Assembly (NCBI RefSeq): GCF_016428645.1
Contig: NZ_JAELXW010000003.1
Location: forward strand, 124,001-188,000
From: Glycomyces salinus
Lineage (GTDB): Bacteria > Actinomycetota > Actinomycetes > Mycobacteriales > Micromonosporaceae
Length of the DNA stretch: 64,000 bases
Direction: 5' to 3'
Of the stretch, positions 42,204 through 50,794 are shown piece after piece. Positions within the stretch are counted from its first letter, which is position 1. Each line of letters starts with the position of its first letter. A program made the translations under genes and the position numbers. The notes below the pieces were generated by a model that saw nothing but the letters and a program-made list of their open reading frames with translations, did not search any database and had not been told where the DNA came from.

Positions 42204-42980
42204 ATGCCGTTCCCGAGCAGCAGCCAGGCATTCGCCAGCTCCAAGTGCGGCTACGCCGACGTCACCCGCAACTGGCTCTACGAGGACGACCTGAAGATGC
42301 GGTACCGGACCGCCTTCAATGGCAACGGCTACGGAGTCCACCCGTCGGTCACCTCGTTCACGATGCACGCCGAGATCCACGACCGGGCCGGCCGGGTCAT
42401 CCGCGACCTGCGGACGCTCGGCCGCGACTACCCGCCCGACGAGAACGAATGGCAGTACCGGTGGACCGGGGTGGCCGGAGCGAAGGTCTGCAAGCCCGGC
42501 TACCACCGGTACGGGGCGGCGATCGACTTCACCAAGTTCGTGTGGGGCCCGGACCAATGGGTCGACATGGCCGTCCACGGCAAGGACTCCAGGCGCCGCC
42601 TCCGCCGCCGCTACCTCGCGGTGATCGCGACCTGCCGCAAGCACTTCGGGACCGTCCTCCACTGCCACAACGACCCCGACGGCTCCCACTGGAACCACAT
42701 CCACGTCGACCGGGGCAGGCAGGCGGTCGCCCTCGACTGGGACTACGGCACCGACGTCACGATCATCCAGTGGGCCGCGAGGGACCTGGCCGGATTCTCC
42801 GAGATGGCCATCGACGGCGACTTCGGCCCGCAGACCAGGGAAGGCTTCGCGCTGCTGCGCGACGAGTTCGACACCGACGTGGACCCGACCGACAGGTCCG
42901 TCGACGGCCGGGCCTGGATGGACCTGATCGCCAGACACGCCATGGCAGATGAGAACGCCGGCAAGTACAAGATGGATTGA
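42204..42980 (+). CDS. Extensin-like/M15-type putative cell-wall peptidase with peptidoglycan-binding domain
   Basis: The product has 258 residues; ATG 42204 has GAGG before it, with GTG 42195 as alternative. The central part has HRYGAAIDFTKF and later HNDPDGSHWNHIHVD, which fit the H-x(6)-D and H-x-H zinc ligands of extensin-like/D-Ala-D-Ala carboxypeptidase (LAS) enzymes. The C-terminal part has MAIDGDFGPQTREGFALLR, the classical peptidoglycan-binding repeat. No signal peptide is visible, so export is unclear. It sits between two exported proteins. A prophage-type lysin origin is also possible. Confidence 0.75.
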   Translation: MPFPSSSQAFASSKCGYADVTRNWLYEDDLKMRYRTAFNGNGYGVHPSVTSFTMHAEIHDRAGRVIRDLRTLGRDYPPDENEWQYRWTGVAGAKVCKPGYHRYGAAIDFTKFVWGPDQWVDMAVHGKDSRRRLRRRYLAVIATCRKHFGTVLHCHNDPDGSHWNHIHVDRGRQAVALDWDYGTDVTIIQWAARDLAGFSEMAIDGDFGPQTREGFALLRDEFDTDVDPTDRSVDGRAWMDLIARHAMADENAGKYKMD

Positions 42981-42989
42981 GGTGGCGAG

Positions 42990-44027
42990 ATGGGCGCGAG
43001 CGGACGCATGGCCGCGGGCCTGCTGGCACTGTGCGCGGCGCTGGCCGGCTGCGACGCGGACTCGGCCGAGAGCCAGGACACCGACGACCGCGGGCACGTC
43101 TACGGCGTGGGCGACGACCATGCCCTGTGGCGCTGGGAGGTCGGCTCGGACGCCCCCGAACGGATCCTCGACCTGAGCGGCGTCTGGGAGCACGAGGGCG
43201 ACGTCGGCCGGGTCCTGACCGCATCGCTGAGCGTCGACCCGACCGGGTCGCGCGCGTCCTGGATCGCCGGAGGCAGTGAGAACTCGACGCTGATGATCGG
43301 GGATCTGGAGACCGGGGAGGCGACCGAGGCAGTCGACTACCCGCTCGACCACGCGTGCCTGGACCCGGCCTGGCTGGCCGACGGCTCGGCGCTGCTCGCC
43401 CACCGCGCCGCGGTGTGGAGTGAGGACGGCATGGTCGTCGAGGACTTCGGTCCGACCGAGTGGTACTCGCGGGACGGAGAGCCGCTGCCCGGCGCGGTCG
43501 AACTCGAGCCGGGCTGCCGCCTGCGTTGGTACACCGGCGAGGACGGCGCGGCCGAGGGGCTCTACCGCGACCTGGCGGTCACCGAGCTGTACCGCGTCGA
43601 CGACGAGGGCAAGCGGATCGAGACGATCGCGCTCGCCGGGCTCGGCGGCGTCGAGCCGCCGGTGATCGACCTGGTGGCGGTGGACCCCAGCGGCCGGTAC
43701 GCGTGCCTGGCCGACGACTACGACGAGGCGGCGTCCTATGGGGGCGGATTCACGATCCGTCCCGAGCGCGGCGACAACGTGATCGACCTGTCCTCGGGGG
43801 AGTCGGTCGGCGAGGACTGCGCGGCGCTGACCGCCGCGGGCTACCTGTCGCGCGATGACGACCAGATCGCGTTCGCCGCCTACGGCGGGGAGACCGCCTG
43901 GGAGGCCGAACTCCCAGTGGAGATCGCGAACTCACCGAACCTGTTCTACTTCGGATCCGGGGACTGGTTATATCGCCCCGGGAGACCGGCGAAGGGCTTC
44001 AGTGTTCGACGGCGGGCAGCGGTATGA
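42990..44027 (+). CDS. Lipoprotein, probable beta-propeller
   Basis: The product has 345 residues. GAGG precedes ATG 42990. Signal and lipobox (MAAGLLALCAALAGCDAD; LAGC) are followed by many short beta segments with repeated 'DPTGSRASWIAGG', 'DPAWLADGSALLAHR', 'DPSGRYACLADD' units, in the style of WD/TolB-like beta propellers. Pairs of cysteines occur (HACLDP, PGCRL, YACLA, EDCAAL). It is likely a surface-anchored solute- or cell-wall-binding protein. It starts nine bases after the LAS-like gene, completing a three-gene envelope operon. Confidence 0.75.
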   Translation: MGASGRMAAGLLALCAALAGCDADSAESQDTDDRGHVYGVGDDHALWRWEVGSDAPERILDLSGVWEHEGDVGRVLTASLSVDPTGSRASWIAGGSENSTLMIGDLETGEATEAVDYPLDHACLDPAWLADGSALLAHRAAVWSEDGMVVEDFGPTEWYSRDGEPLPGAVELEPGCRLRWYTGEDGAAEGLYRDLAVTELYRVDDEGKRIETIALAGLGGVEPPVIDLVAVDPSGRYACLADDYDEAASYGGGFTIRPERGDNVIDLSSGESVGEDCAALTAAGYLSRDDDQIAFAAYGGETAWEAELPVEIANSPNLFYFGSGDWLYRPGRPAKGFSVRRRAAV

Positions 44028-44169
44028 ACATGACTCGCGTGTTATCGGGTCGACAACGTATGATTGTCCGTATGCCGGTGGAATTACCGATTGACGACGG
44101 CCCCGCGAAGTACGAGCGGCCCTGCGCGGACCCGGGGCACACCTTCTCCCCTCAAGGTGACGCTGAGCC

Positions 44170-46446
44170 ATGACCAGTGAATTCGGCAAGATGGTCCGGC
44201 GGCTTCGGTCGCGGGCGGGCATGACCCAGGACGATCTGGAGCAGCGATCCACCCTGGGAATTCGCACCATCCGAAGAGTGGAGTCCGGCGAGCACCCCAA
44301 CCTGCGGATGAAGACGGTCCAACTGCTGGCCGAGGGACTGGGGCTCGAAGGGAACGAGCTCGAGGAGTTCATCGCCGCCGCCGGTCGAGGCGCGCCGCGG
44401 CCATCCACCGAGCCCGAGCCACCGGGCGAGGAGGAGTCGCGCATCCCCGACGAACTCGCCGAGGCCGCCGCAAGCCTCGCACAGGAGCTCCGTCTCCGCT
44501 GGCGGGAGGAAGAGGAGCACCGGCAGCTCCGGGACCCGTTCCCGCTGCCCGTGCGGTGGCGGCCGATGGCCCCGGAACAGCTCGATCTCTGGGCGAACAT
44601 CCGCCGCTCGCCGCCCGGGGAAGCGGCCGAGCCGATGGATCTGACCGGTCGGCTGGGCCGGATCGCCGACATTTACCGGCAGGTCCCGTCCGGAAGGCTG
44701 GTCGTGCTCGGCCGGGCCGGGACCGGGAAGTCGATCCTCGCCCTGCGGTTCGCGCTGGACCGCCTCAGCGGCGACCGCAGGCCGACCGACCCCGTACCGG
44801 TGATCTTCAGGCTCGAATCGTGGAACCCCGGCACCACGAAACTGCGGGACTGGATGGCCGCGCAACTGCTGCGAGACCACCCGGGCCTGGGTGCCCCCGC
44901 CCACGGCGGATCGACCTTGGCCGCCGCGCTCGTCAATCACGACCTGATCCTGCCCGTCCTGGACGGCTTCGACGAGATCGCGAAGGGATTGCGCCATGAC
45001 GCGCTGAACGCGCTCAACGCCGCCACCGACATGCCGCTGCTGATGACCAGCCGCCCGGACGAGTACCGAACCGCAGTCGGCGACAACCACGTGCTGAAAG
45101 CGGCCGCCGGCGTTCACCTGACCGACCTGGACCCGTCCGACCTGGTCCACTACCTGCGACGCACGACCACGCGGCGGACCGGCAAGGGCGCTCCACTGTG
45201 GGATCCGGTGCTGGCCGGACTCCGCGGTGAACCGGGTACGGCCGGTGCGAACATCGCCGCGGCGCTGTCCACGCCGTTGATGGCCTCCATGGCTCGAACC
45301 GTCTACAGCGACACGCACGACGAGGACCCGTCCGAGCTGCTCGAGACCGACCGCTTCGGCGATGCGGACGCCATAGAGAGGCATCTCCTCGGCAATTTCG
45401 TCCCCACCGTCTACCGGTCCCGGCCGGGCGGGCGGCGGTACGAACCCGAACAGGCCCGGCGCTGGCTCGGCTACCTCGCCCGCCATCTGAAGCGGCTCGA
45501 CACCCATGACCTCGCCTGGTGGCAGTTCGGCACCTCGATGCGCCGCCGGGCCCGCATGCCCATCATGGTTCTCGCCGTCGGACTGGTCTTCGGGCTGGCC
45601 GACACGGTCGTGGAAGCGATCTTCGCCGGCGAGATGAGGGCGCTGCTGGTCGTGTACGGGGTGGTGTTCGGCCTCATGATCGGAACGATCATCAGCCTCG
45701 TGCAGGAGTTCGCGGTCGGCTCGAGGCAGCGATTCCTCGAGCCGTCGCGGATCCAGATGCGGATCCGCGACCGAAGTCCGAGCAGGCGGCGGAATGCCGC
45801 TCACCGGTTCCGGACCGGTCTCATCTCCGGCCTCGTGGGAGGGATCGGATACGGCATCCTCAATGGAATGCTGGACGTGGTCGTGCACGGCATCGATCCC
45901 GGGCAGAGTCTCGTGAACGCGTTCTTCGGCGCGGCCGTATTCGGAAGCATCTTCGCGTTTGCGAGCGGGTTCGCGTTCGGACTGATCGGCCTGTGCGAGG
46001 AACCTCTCGACATCGAGTCCGTCGGTAGTCCGGAGGACCTGATACGAACCAACCGAACGGCCGTCATCGTCCAGGTGTCCCTGTTCGCGGCCTCTTTCGG
46101 GATCGCCCTTCCATCCGCCGTCTGGTCCGCCGGCGAGCTCCTGCGGCAGTTCCCGTCCCTATCCGGTGTCTATCTCGACTGGGACCCCAACTACGGGCTG
46201 TCGTTCGGCCTGATCGGCGGCATCGGAGGCGGGATGGTCTACGCGCTCGGCATGACCGCGTGGGGACAATGGCTGGTGTTCGCCCGCGTGTGGCTCCCGC
46301 TGACCGGACGCCTGCCCTGGGCGGTCCCCGCCTTCCTCGAAGACGCCTACGACCGCGGCGTGCTCCGCCGCGCCGGAGTGGTCTACCAGTTCCGCCACGA
46401 GCGGCTCCAGGACCACCTCGCCGACGTCGACCGCACCGACCGGTGA
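44170..46446 (+). CDS. XRE-NACHT STAND ATPase with C-terminal transmembrane domain
   Basis: The product has 758 residues. An XRE-type HTH lies at 5-65 (KMVRRLRSRAGMTQDDLEQRS). After a helical acidic linker comes a NACHT NTPase: Walker A GRAGTGKS at 181-188, Walker B LILPVLDGFDEI at 259-270, and LLMTSRPDEYR at 290-300. A helical winged-helix-like region (about 320-470) follows. From about 455 to the end there are six or more hydrophobic segments (MVLAVGLVFGLADTVVE; LVVYGVVFGLMIGTII; AFFGAAVFGSIFAFASGFAF, and others). A C-terminal VYQFRHERLQDHLA is a STAND-type motif. STAND NTPases sense ligands and signal by oligomerising; the HTH could be a regulator of its own gene. Confidence 0.85.
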   Translation: MTSEFGKMVRRLRSRAGMTQDDLEQRSTLGIRTIRRVESGEHPNLRMKTVQLLAEGLGLEGNELEEFIAAAGRGAPRPSTEPEPPGEEESRIPDELAEAAASLAQELRLRWREEEEHRQLRDPFPLPVRWRPMAPEQLDLWANIRRSPPGEAAEPMDLTGRLGRIADIYRQVPSGRLVVLGRAGTGKSILALRFALDRLSGDRRPTDPVPVIFRLESWNPGTTKLRDWMAAQLLRDHPGLGAPAHGGSTLAAALVNHDLILPVLDGFDEIAKGLRHDALNALNAATDMPLLMTSRPDEYRTAVGDNHVLKAAAGVHLTDLDPSDLVHYLRRTTTRRTGKGAPLWDPVLAGLRGEPGTAGANIAAALSTPLMASMARTVYSDTHDEDPSELLETDRFGDADAIERHLLGNFVPTVYRSRPGGRRYEPEQARRWLGYLARHLKRLDTHDLAWWQFGTSMRRRARMPIMVLAVGLVFGLADTVVEAIFAGEMRALLVVYGVVFGLMIGTIISLVQEFAVGSRQRFLEPSRIQMRIRDRSPSRRRNAAHRFRTGLISGLVGGIGYGILNGMLDVVVHGIDPGQSLVNAFFGAAVFGSIFAFASGFAFGLIGLCEEPLDIESVGSPEDLIRTNRTAVIVQVSLFAASFGIALPSAVWSAGELLRQFPSLSGVYLDWDPNYGLSFGLIGGIGGGMVYALGMTAWGQWLVFARVWLPLTGRLPWAVPAFLEDAYDRGVLRRAGVVYQFRHERLQDHLADVDRTDR

Positions 46447-46929
46447 ACCCAGGACCGTTCTCCCCGGTCAACCCCACCGGCCATGTATGGCCTACCCCAC
46501 GGCCTGGCGCCGCGCCGCCGGACGTGGCGCAGTCATCCTCCGCGTCTGCCGACTGAAAATCGCCCCGGATGCGCTACAGGGCTGGTCATTCACCTCCAGA
46601 TGCTCCGGCTTCCTGGCCTTCAGATTGGCGTTTCCCCTGCCCGCCAAGCGGAACCCCACCGCTCGACGGTACGAGTCGGCACCGAAGCATCGGGACTTGG
46701 AGTGCCCGATACCGGAGCGGTATTCGTAGAGCACATGAATGCAAGCCACGGCGTGACAAGGTGCGTCCAAACTTTGTAGAGAACCTACAACGAACCCCGG
46801 TTCCTCCCCGCGTGAGTCGTTCGCTCCGGGACGTCTCGATGCATCGATGTCTACAGACTTTGGTACTTCCGCGAAGCCGCTCGTGGGCGCAGGTGATTGC
46901 GGACACGCAGGGCGACGGCTAAGTTACCG
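46447..46929. other. About 480 bases without a supported gene
   Basis: Between the NACHT gene and the operator of the Rv3235-like gene. Open frames here are short and lack binding sites. It includes the dyad TTGTAG-AGAAC-CTACAA (46774-46790). The region is less GC-rich than its neighbours. Confidence 0.5.
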
Positions 46930-46955
46930 ACCTGTAGGGACAGTGCCCTACAGGT
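46930..46955. promoter_or_regulatory. Perfect 10-bp dyad upstream of the Rv3235-like gene
   Basis: ACCTGTAGGG (46930-46939) and CCCTACAGGT (46946-46955) are perfect inverted copies around six bases. The binding site AAAGGAG of the following gene starts 11 bases further on. It could be an operator or an RNA hairpin in the leader. Confidence 0.6.
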
Positions 46956-46980
46956 TGACCATCGCGAAAGGAGCGCAATC

Positions 46981-47418
46981 TTGCGCCAATGGAACCAGTC
47001 CTCCAGCGCCCGCGACCAGCACCGGGTCTCCACCGACGGCCTGAAGCGCGCACCGAGCGGCCGAGGCCGGCGCCCGAACACCGCCATTCGGACCACGCCG
47101 CGCCAAGCGGCCGGCTTCTCCTGCTACTTCCTGAACGTGCTGGCCGGTCGCTGCCCGGCGGCCGCGGTCGAACGCTACGCCACACCGCAGGGCTGGGCGG
47201 CCTTCGGCCGCGCCCGCCGCCAGCTCCCGACCAGGCTCCACCAGACCCGGCTGCGCCGCATGCGCTGCCCGAACGCCCGCACCGCCGAACTGATAGCGAT
47301 GCTGGGCGACGGCCGCACCCACCGCGCGATGACGTTCACCTTCCACCTGACCGGGGAGGGCTGGCGCCTGCACGACTGCGAGGTGATCCAACCGGCCCGC
47401 TCGACCCGCCACAGCTGA
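46981..47418 (+). CDS. Rv3235-family protein
   Basis: The product has 145 residues. TTG 46981 is chosen for AAAGGAG seven bases upstream; no better start is in frame. A basic N-terminal 40 residues is followed by FSCYFLNVLAGRCPAAAVERYATPQGWAAF, a basic stretch, then ARTAELIAMLGDGRTHRAMTFTFHLTGEGWRLHDCEVI. The pattern V/L-L-x-V-L-A-G-R-x-P ... E/A-x-x-x-x-x-G-x-x-x-R-A-x-x ... W-x-x-x-x-x-x-V is that of Rv3235-like actinobacterial proteins, whose genes often sit near secA and cell-wall genes. Function is unknown. Confidence 0.65.
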   Translation: MRQWNQSSSARDQHRVSTDGLKRAPSGRGRRPNTAIRTTPRQAAGFSCYFLNVLAGRCPAAAVERYATPQGWAAFGRARRQLPTRLHQTRLRRMRCPNARTAELIAMLGDGRTHRAMTFTFHLTGEGWRLHDCEVIQPARSTRHS

Positions 47419-47422
47419 TAAT

Positions 47423-47452
47423 CGAGGGCCGGGCCGAAAGGCCCGGCCCTCG
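47423..47452. terminator. Perfect 13-bp terminator
   Basis: CGAGGGCCGGGCC (47423-47435) pairs perfectly with 47440-47452 around GAAA. It lies between convergent genes at 47418 and 47466 and can serve both. Confidence 0.85.
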
Positions 47453-47465
47453 CCGCAAGCGGCCG

Positions 47466-47804
47466 TCAAGACCGCCGATCGCTCGACCAGGGCCGCACTT
47501 CGGAGACGGCTTCGACCTTGAGCGGTCCGTAAATGTGCGGGTACTCCTCGCCGCCCTCTTCCATCGCTTCGTAGCGGATCGGGACGTCCACGCGACCGTC
47601 GTCGATCACCAGCACCACCAGTTCCTCAGGCCGCGGGTGGTCACCGTAGACGAACTCGGCCACCGCCGGAAGCTGATGGGCCAGCGAACAGTGAATGAAA
47701 CCCTGCTCGGCCAGGCTCACCCCCCGGGTCGAACCCTCGTACCGGCCCGAAGCCAGCGCGGCCTCCCACCGGGGCCGCTCGGTCAGATGCAGCAGTTCGG
47801 TCAT
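47466..47804 (-). CDS. DUF952-family protein
   Basis: The product has 112 residues. Motifs are LLHLTERPRWEAALASGRYEGSTR, EQGFIHCSLAHQLPAVAEFVYGD, PRPEELVVLVIDDGRVDVPIRYE and YPHIYGPLKVEAVSEVRPW. The E-x-G-F-I-H-(C/F)-S and (F/Y)-P-H-(I/L)-Y-G-P-L blocks are diagnostic of DUF952, a family distantly related to ADP-ribosyltransferase-like folds. Its biochemical role is unknown. ATG 47804 is used. It shares the terminator at 47423-47452 with the convergent gene. Confidence 0.9.
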   Translation of the reverse strand: MTELLHLTERPRWEAALASGRYEGSTRGVSLAEQGFIHCSLAHQLPAVAEFVYGDHPRPEELVVLVIDDGRVDVPIRYEAMEEGGEEYPHIYGPLKVEAVSEVRPWSSDRRS

Positions 47805-47962
47805 GGGAGCACGGTACCGACGCCGAAACCACCGCGCCAGCCATTAGCAGCGTGGTACCTCCACTGGATCGGAGGCGACCCGGGACGCGATGCGGAATGA
47901 GCGCGACCGCATCCGATCACCACGAACCCGACCGCTTCCCGGAATGGTCTCCTACGACCGAG

Positions 47963-49015
47963 TCACTCCTTCTCCCAAGTGCAGCCGCCCGAGAACTTCA
48001 CTCCCGCATCCGAGTCCTCGATGGTGATCCGACCTTGGGCCCCACCGTCGATGTTGTCGTTGGCGATGATGTCCTCGAAGTCCATGCCGAAGCCCGAGAG
48101 CCGGGCAACGTAACAGCTGTCGAAGACTCCTTCTCCTTCGGGCTGCGTCACGTAGGTTCCGGGCTGGATCTCGGTGCCGACCTCCCAGGTGCCATCGCCC
48201 GCGCTGTCTCCGAGTTCGACCGCGTTGGCCTCCGAGGCCGCCTGCCACTCACAGCCGCCGGAGAGCTCGATGCCCTCATCGTCCTCTGAAATCGTGACTC
48301 GACCGCGAGCTCCACCGTCGATGTTGTCGTTGGCGATGATGTCCTCGAATTCACCGCTGAACCCCGACAGTCGCGCCACATAGCAGCTGTCGAACACACT
48401 GTCACCGGGAGCGGTGGCGACGTAGGTTCCCGGGGCGATCTCGGTCCCGATCTCCCAGATGCCGTCGCCGATGCCGGCGGGCTCCGCTTCCTCCTCTTCC
48501 GCCGTATCTTCGTCGCTCGTCGATTCCTGCTGGTCGACGCCTTCGGTTTCGGAGGCAACTGCGTCCTCCTCGACCGTCGAGGTCGTGGGTCCGCTGGTAT
48601 CTGCGACGCTCCACAGGGTGACAGTCAGGAGTACTCCGACGACGAGGCCGGCGATACCGAGGATCAGACCCGCCGTGGCGGACCCCTTGTTCGTGGCCTG
48701 CCCGCCATTGGCTTTGGCGAGGCCGATGGCTCCGAACACGATCGCCAGAACGCATGCCACCCATCCGAGGCATCCGAGGACGGGGATCCAGCCCGAGGCC
48801 AGGCCGCATATCCCCAGGACCAGGGCGGTTGTGCCCATACCGTTCGACGGGCCGGACCCCGGGGGCCGGACGCCGCCCACCGGAGGCTGGATCGGCGGGT
48901 ATCCGGGAGGGAACTCCGGAGCGCCGGGTGGCCGGGTTGAATCGGTCGATTCCTGGGAGTAGGCGTAGGGGTCGTATCGGGGCGGGCTCGGCTGTTCCGA
49001 AGAGGGGTCGTTCAT
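47963..49015 (-). CDS. DUF4190-type membrane protein with two repeated extracellular domains
   Basis: The product has 350 residues from ATG 49015; GTG 49027 is possible. A Pro-rich cytoplasmic start is followed by two hydrophobic hairpin segments (LVLGICGLASGWIPVLG, LGWVACVLAIVFGAIGLAKA, then AGLILGIAGLVVGVLLTVTL), the DUF4190 layout, with GQATNKGSATAGLILGI between. After an acidic linker come two copies of a domain of about 70 residues (DGIWEIGTEIAPGTYVA... and DGTWEVGTEIQPGTYVT...). Each has FDSCYVARLSGF, FEDIIANDNIDGGARGR and a second Cys (GGCEW/GGCTW). The repeats probably face outward and bind a ligand or the cell wall. Confidence 0.8.
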   Translation of the reverse strand: MNDPSSEQPSPPRYDPYAYSQESTDSTRPPGAPEFPPGYPPIQPPVGGVRPPGSGPSNGMGTTALVLGICGLASGWIPVLGCLGWVACVLAIVFGAIGLAKANGGQATNKGSATAGLILGIAGLVVGVLLTVTLWSVADTSGPTTSTVEEDAVASETEGVDQQESTSDEDTAEEEEAEPAGIGDGIWEIGTEIAPGTYVATAPGDSVFDSCYVARLSGFSGEFEDIIANDNIDGGARGRVTISEDDEGIELSGGCEWQAASEANAVELGDSAGDGTWEVGTEIQPGTYVTQPEGEGVFDSCYVARLSGFGMDFEDIIANDNIDGGAQGRITIEDSDAGVKFSGGCTWEKE

Positions 49016-49139
49016 CAGGGGACTCACTGTCTCTTACAGAATTGAAGAGTTTCCAGCGTAACCGAGTGGCGATCCTCTGCCATGATCGCGTCACTCGTCG
49101 GCGGGAGCCTTGACCGATTCGAACCTGTGCCGCGAGGGC

Positions 49140-49733
49140 TCAGTGCTTGCAGGTGGTGTAGCCGGTGGGGTCGAGTCGGCCCCAGCGGACTCTGGTGGCG
49201 GTGACGAGGTCGTCGATGGTGGTGGTGGCGTGGTGCCGCTGTTGGGCGAGGAGGATTTGGGCGGCGGCCAGTGCGTCGGCTTCGGCTCGGTGGTGGTCGG
49301 TGAAGCGGACCCCGGCCGCCTGGGCGACTCGCGGCAGCCGGTAGTTGGGCAGGCCCGGCCAGGTTCGGCGGGCGAGGACGACCGTGCACGCGTAGCGCAG
49401 GGTCGGCCAGGGGACGCCGGTGGCGGCGTTGGCCGCGCGGATCACCGACAGGTCGAACGCGGCGTTGTGGGCGACGACCGGCGCTCCCGCGATGAAGTCG
49501 TCCATCTGCTTCCACACCTGCCGCCAGCCCGGGGCGCCGGCGACGTCGACCGAACGGATGCCGTGGATCGCGGTGTTGCGGGACCAGAACTCGTCGTGGC
49601 CCTCCGGCGGCCGGATGAGCGTCGAGAACGTTTCGGCGACCTCGCCGCCCTCCACCCGCACCAGCGCGACCGAGCAGGCACTGGCCCGGCTGCCGTTGGC
49701 GGTCTCGAAGTCCAGCGCCACCCACGCGTCCAA
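49140..49733 (-). CDS. DEDDh 3'-5' exonuclease (DnaQ/epsilon-like)
   Basis: The product has 197 residues. TTG 49733 has GGAGG eight bases before it. Exonuclease motifs are VALDFETANGSRAS (Exo I, D-x-E), VVAHNAAFDLSVIRAA (Exo II) and HHRAEADALAAAQILL (Exo III with H-x-x-x-x-D). The remaining residues fit a small stand-alone DnaQ-like exonuclease. The role could be proofreading or nucleic-acid trimming. It overlaps no neighbour; a gap of 110 bases separates it from the tRNA-Arg gene, which lies on the same strand upstream. Confidence 0.85.
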   Translation of the reverse strand: MDAWVALDFETANGSRASACSVALVRVEGGEVAETFSTLIRPPEGHDEFWSRNTAIHGIRSVDVAGAPGWRQVWKQMDDFIAGAPVVAHNAAFDLSVIRAANAATGVPWPTLRYACTVVLARRTWPGLPNYRLPRVAQAAGVRFTDHHRAEADALAAAQILLAQQRHHATTTIDDLVTATRVRWGRLDPTGYTTCKH

Positions 49734-49843
49734 GATGCAACCTCCATAGCCCGGCGGACCACCCCGACCGGGAACGGACCGAGGAGGCGGATACGGGAAA
49801 AGCCGGACTCAGAACCCTGAAATCCGGCTTTCACTCGCTTGGT

Positions 49844-49919
49844 TGGCGCGCCCCGAGGGATTCGAACCCCCAACCTTCTGATCCGTAGTCAGATGCTCTA
49901 TCCGTTGAGCTAGGGGCGC
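49844..49919 (-). tRNA. tRNA-Arg (anticodon ACG), CCA encoded
   Basis: Reading from 49919 leftwards, the acceptor GCGCCCC pairs with GGGGCGC at 49848-49854, followed by discriminator G and an encoded CCA (49844-49846). The anticodon loop is CTACGGA with anticodon ACG between a TCTGA/TCAGA stem. The T-arm contains GGTTCGAATCC. All arms pair normally. Confidence 0.95.
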
Positions 49920-50011
49920 ATATCTGATCTGTTCGACCAGGCCGCGCACCAGCTTACCCGGGACGCGATCGGGGCTGCAACCGGGTTCGGAGGTGTGCTC
50001 TGAGTCATCTG

Positions 50012-50701
50012 TCAGCAGTTGTCCAGGACCGTCCGGACCAGGGTCCTCCAGGCCGCCGGGAGGTTCTGGGCGCGGTCGGGCTGGGGCGCGGCCGCGGCTT
50101 CCCACAGGGCCGCTTCGGCTGCGGGGACCTCGTTGCCCAGCAGGTAGCGCTCGACGTATTCGCGGCGGTGGTCGCGGCCCGGGAAGAGGTGGCCGGCGGC
50201 GGCGAACAGGGCCACGTAGGCGCGGTGGAGGCCGCCGGTGAGGGCCTCGGCGAGGTCCCAGGGGTCCTCGGCGTCACCGAGGCGCTTGGCGATCTCCTCG
50301 GCCTCGAGCTCGACCGCTTCGCGGGAGGCGTCGGCCAGGGCCTGCGGGAACTCGGTCAGCTCAGCTCGCGCCCGCGAGCCGAGTTCGGAGTCGTCGGCCA
50401 GAAGGGAGCCCTCGGCGAAGGCCGCGATGAGGCGCAGCGCCTCGTCGCCGGGTTCGCGCCAGCCTTCGCCGCGCGCGAGCTGCTCCAAGAGCGACTCGAA
50501 GCGCGCGACGGTGAGATGCACCGCCTCGCCGTGGACCTCCGAGGGGACTGATTCGGCCTCCCAGACGCAGACCAGTTCCGCGTCGTCACCGAAGCCGGTC
50601 AGGGCCGGGCCGTGCGCGTAAGCGAAGGCCAGACGATCGTCGTCGTTCATTTCGGCGAGGACGTCGTTGGAGAGTCTGAGGACCGCTCGGGGCAGCGACA
50701 T
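50012..50701 (-). CDS. Hypothetical protein, 229 residues
   Basis: ATG 50701. A short beta-like start (LPRAVLRLSNDVLAEMNDDDRLAFAYAHG) is followed by ELVCVWEAESVPSEVHGEAVHLTVARFESLLEQLARGEGW, then helical segments rich in Ala, Glu and Arg (ELEAEEIAKRLGDAEDPWDLAEALTGGLHRAYVALFAAAGHLFPGRDHRREYVERYLLG). The last block resembles the helical C-terminus of nucleotidyltransferase-like proteins, but no catalytic motif was found at the N-terminus. Soluble; function unknown. Ends 92 bases before the tRNA-Arg. Confidence 0.65.
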   Translation of the reverse strand: MSLPRAVLRLSNDVLAEMNDDDRLAFAYAHGPALTGFGDDAELVCVWEAESVPSEVHGEAVHLTVARFESLLEQLARGEGWREPGDEALRLIAAFAEGSLLADDSELGSRARAELTEFPQALADASREAVELEAEEIAKRLGDAEDPWDLAEALTGGLHRAYVALFAAAGHLFPGRDHRREYVERYLLGNEVPAAEAALWEAAAAPQPDRAQNLPAAWRTLVRTVLDNC

Positions 50702-50794
50702 GCACTAAGTGTGGCCGCTCTTTGCAACCTTTGTCCACCCGTTCGCCCACAGATGACGATGCTTCACGTCGCACCCCGCCGTTAGCATGTGCCA

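Noticed and set aside
46930-46955. Palindrome as a true lux box
   Set aside because: The half-sites resemble it, but the total length is 26 rather than 20 bases and no LuxR/LuxI gene is near.
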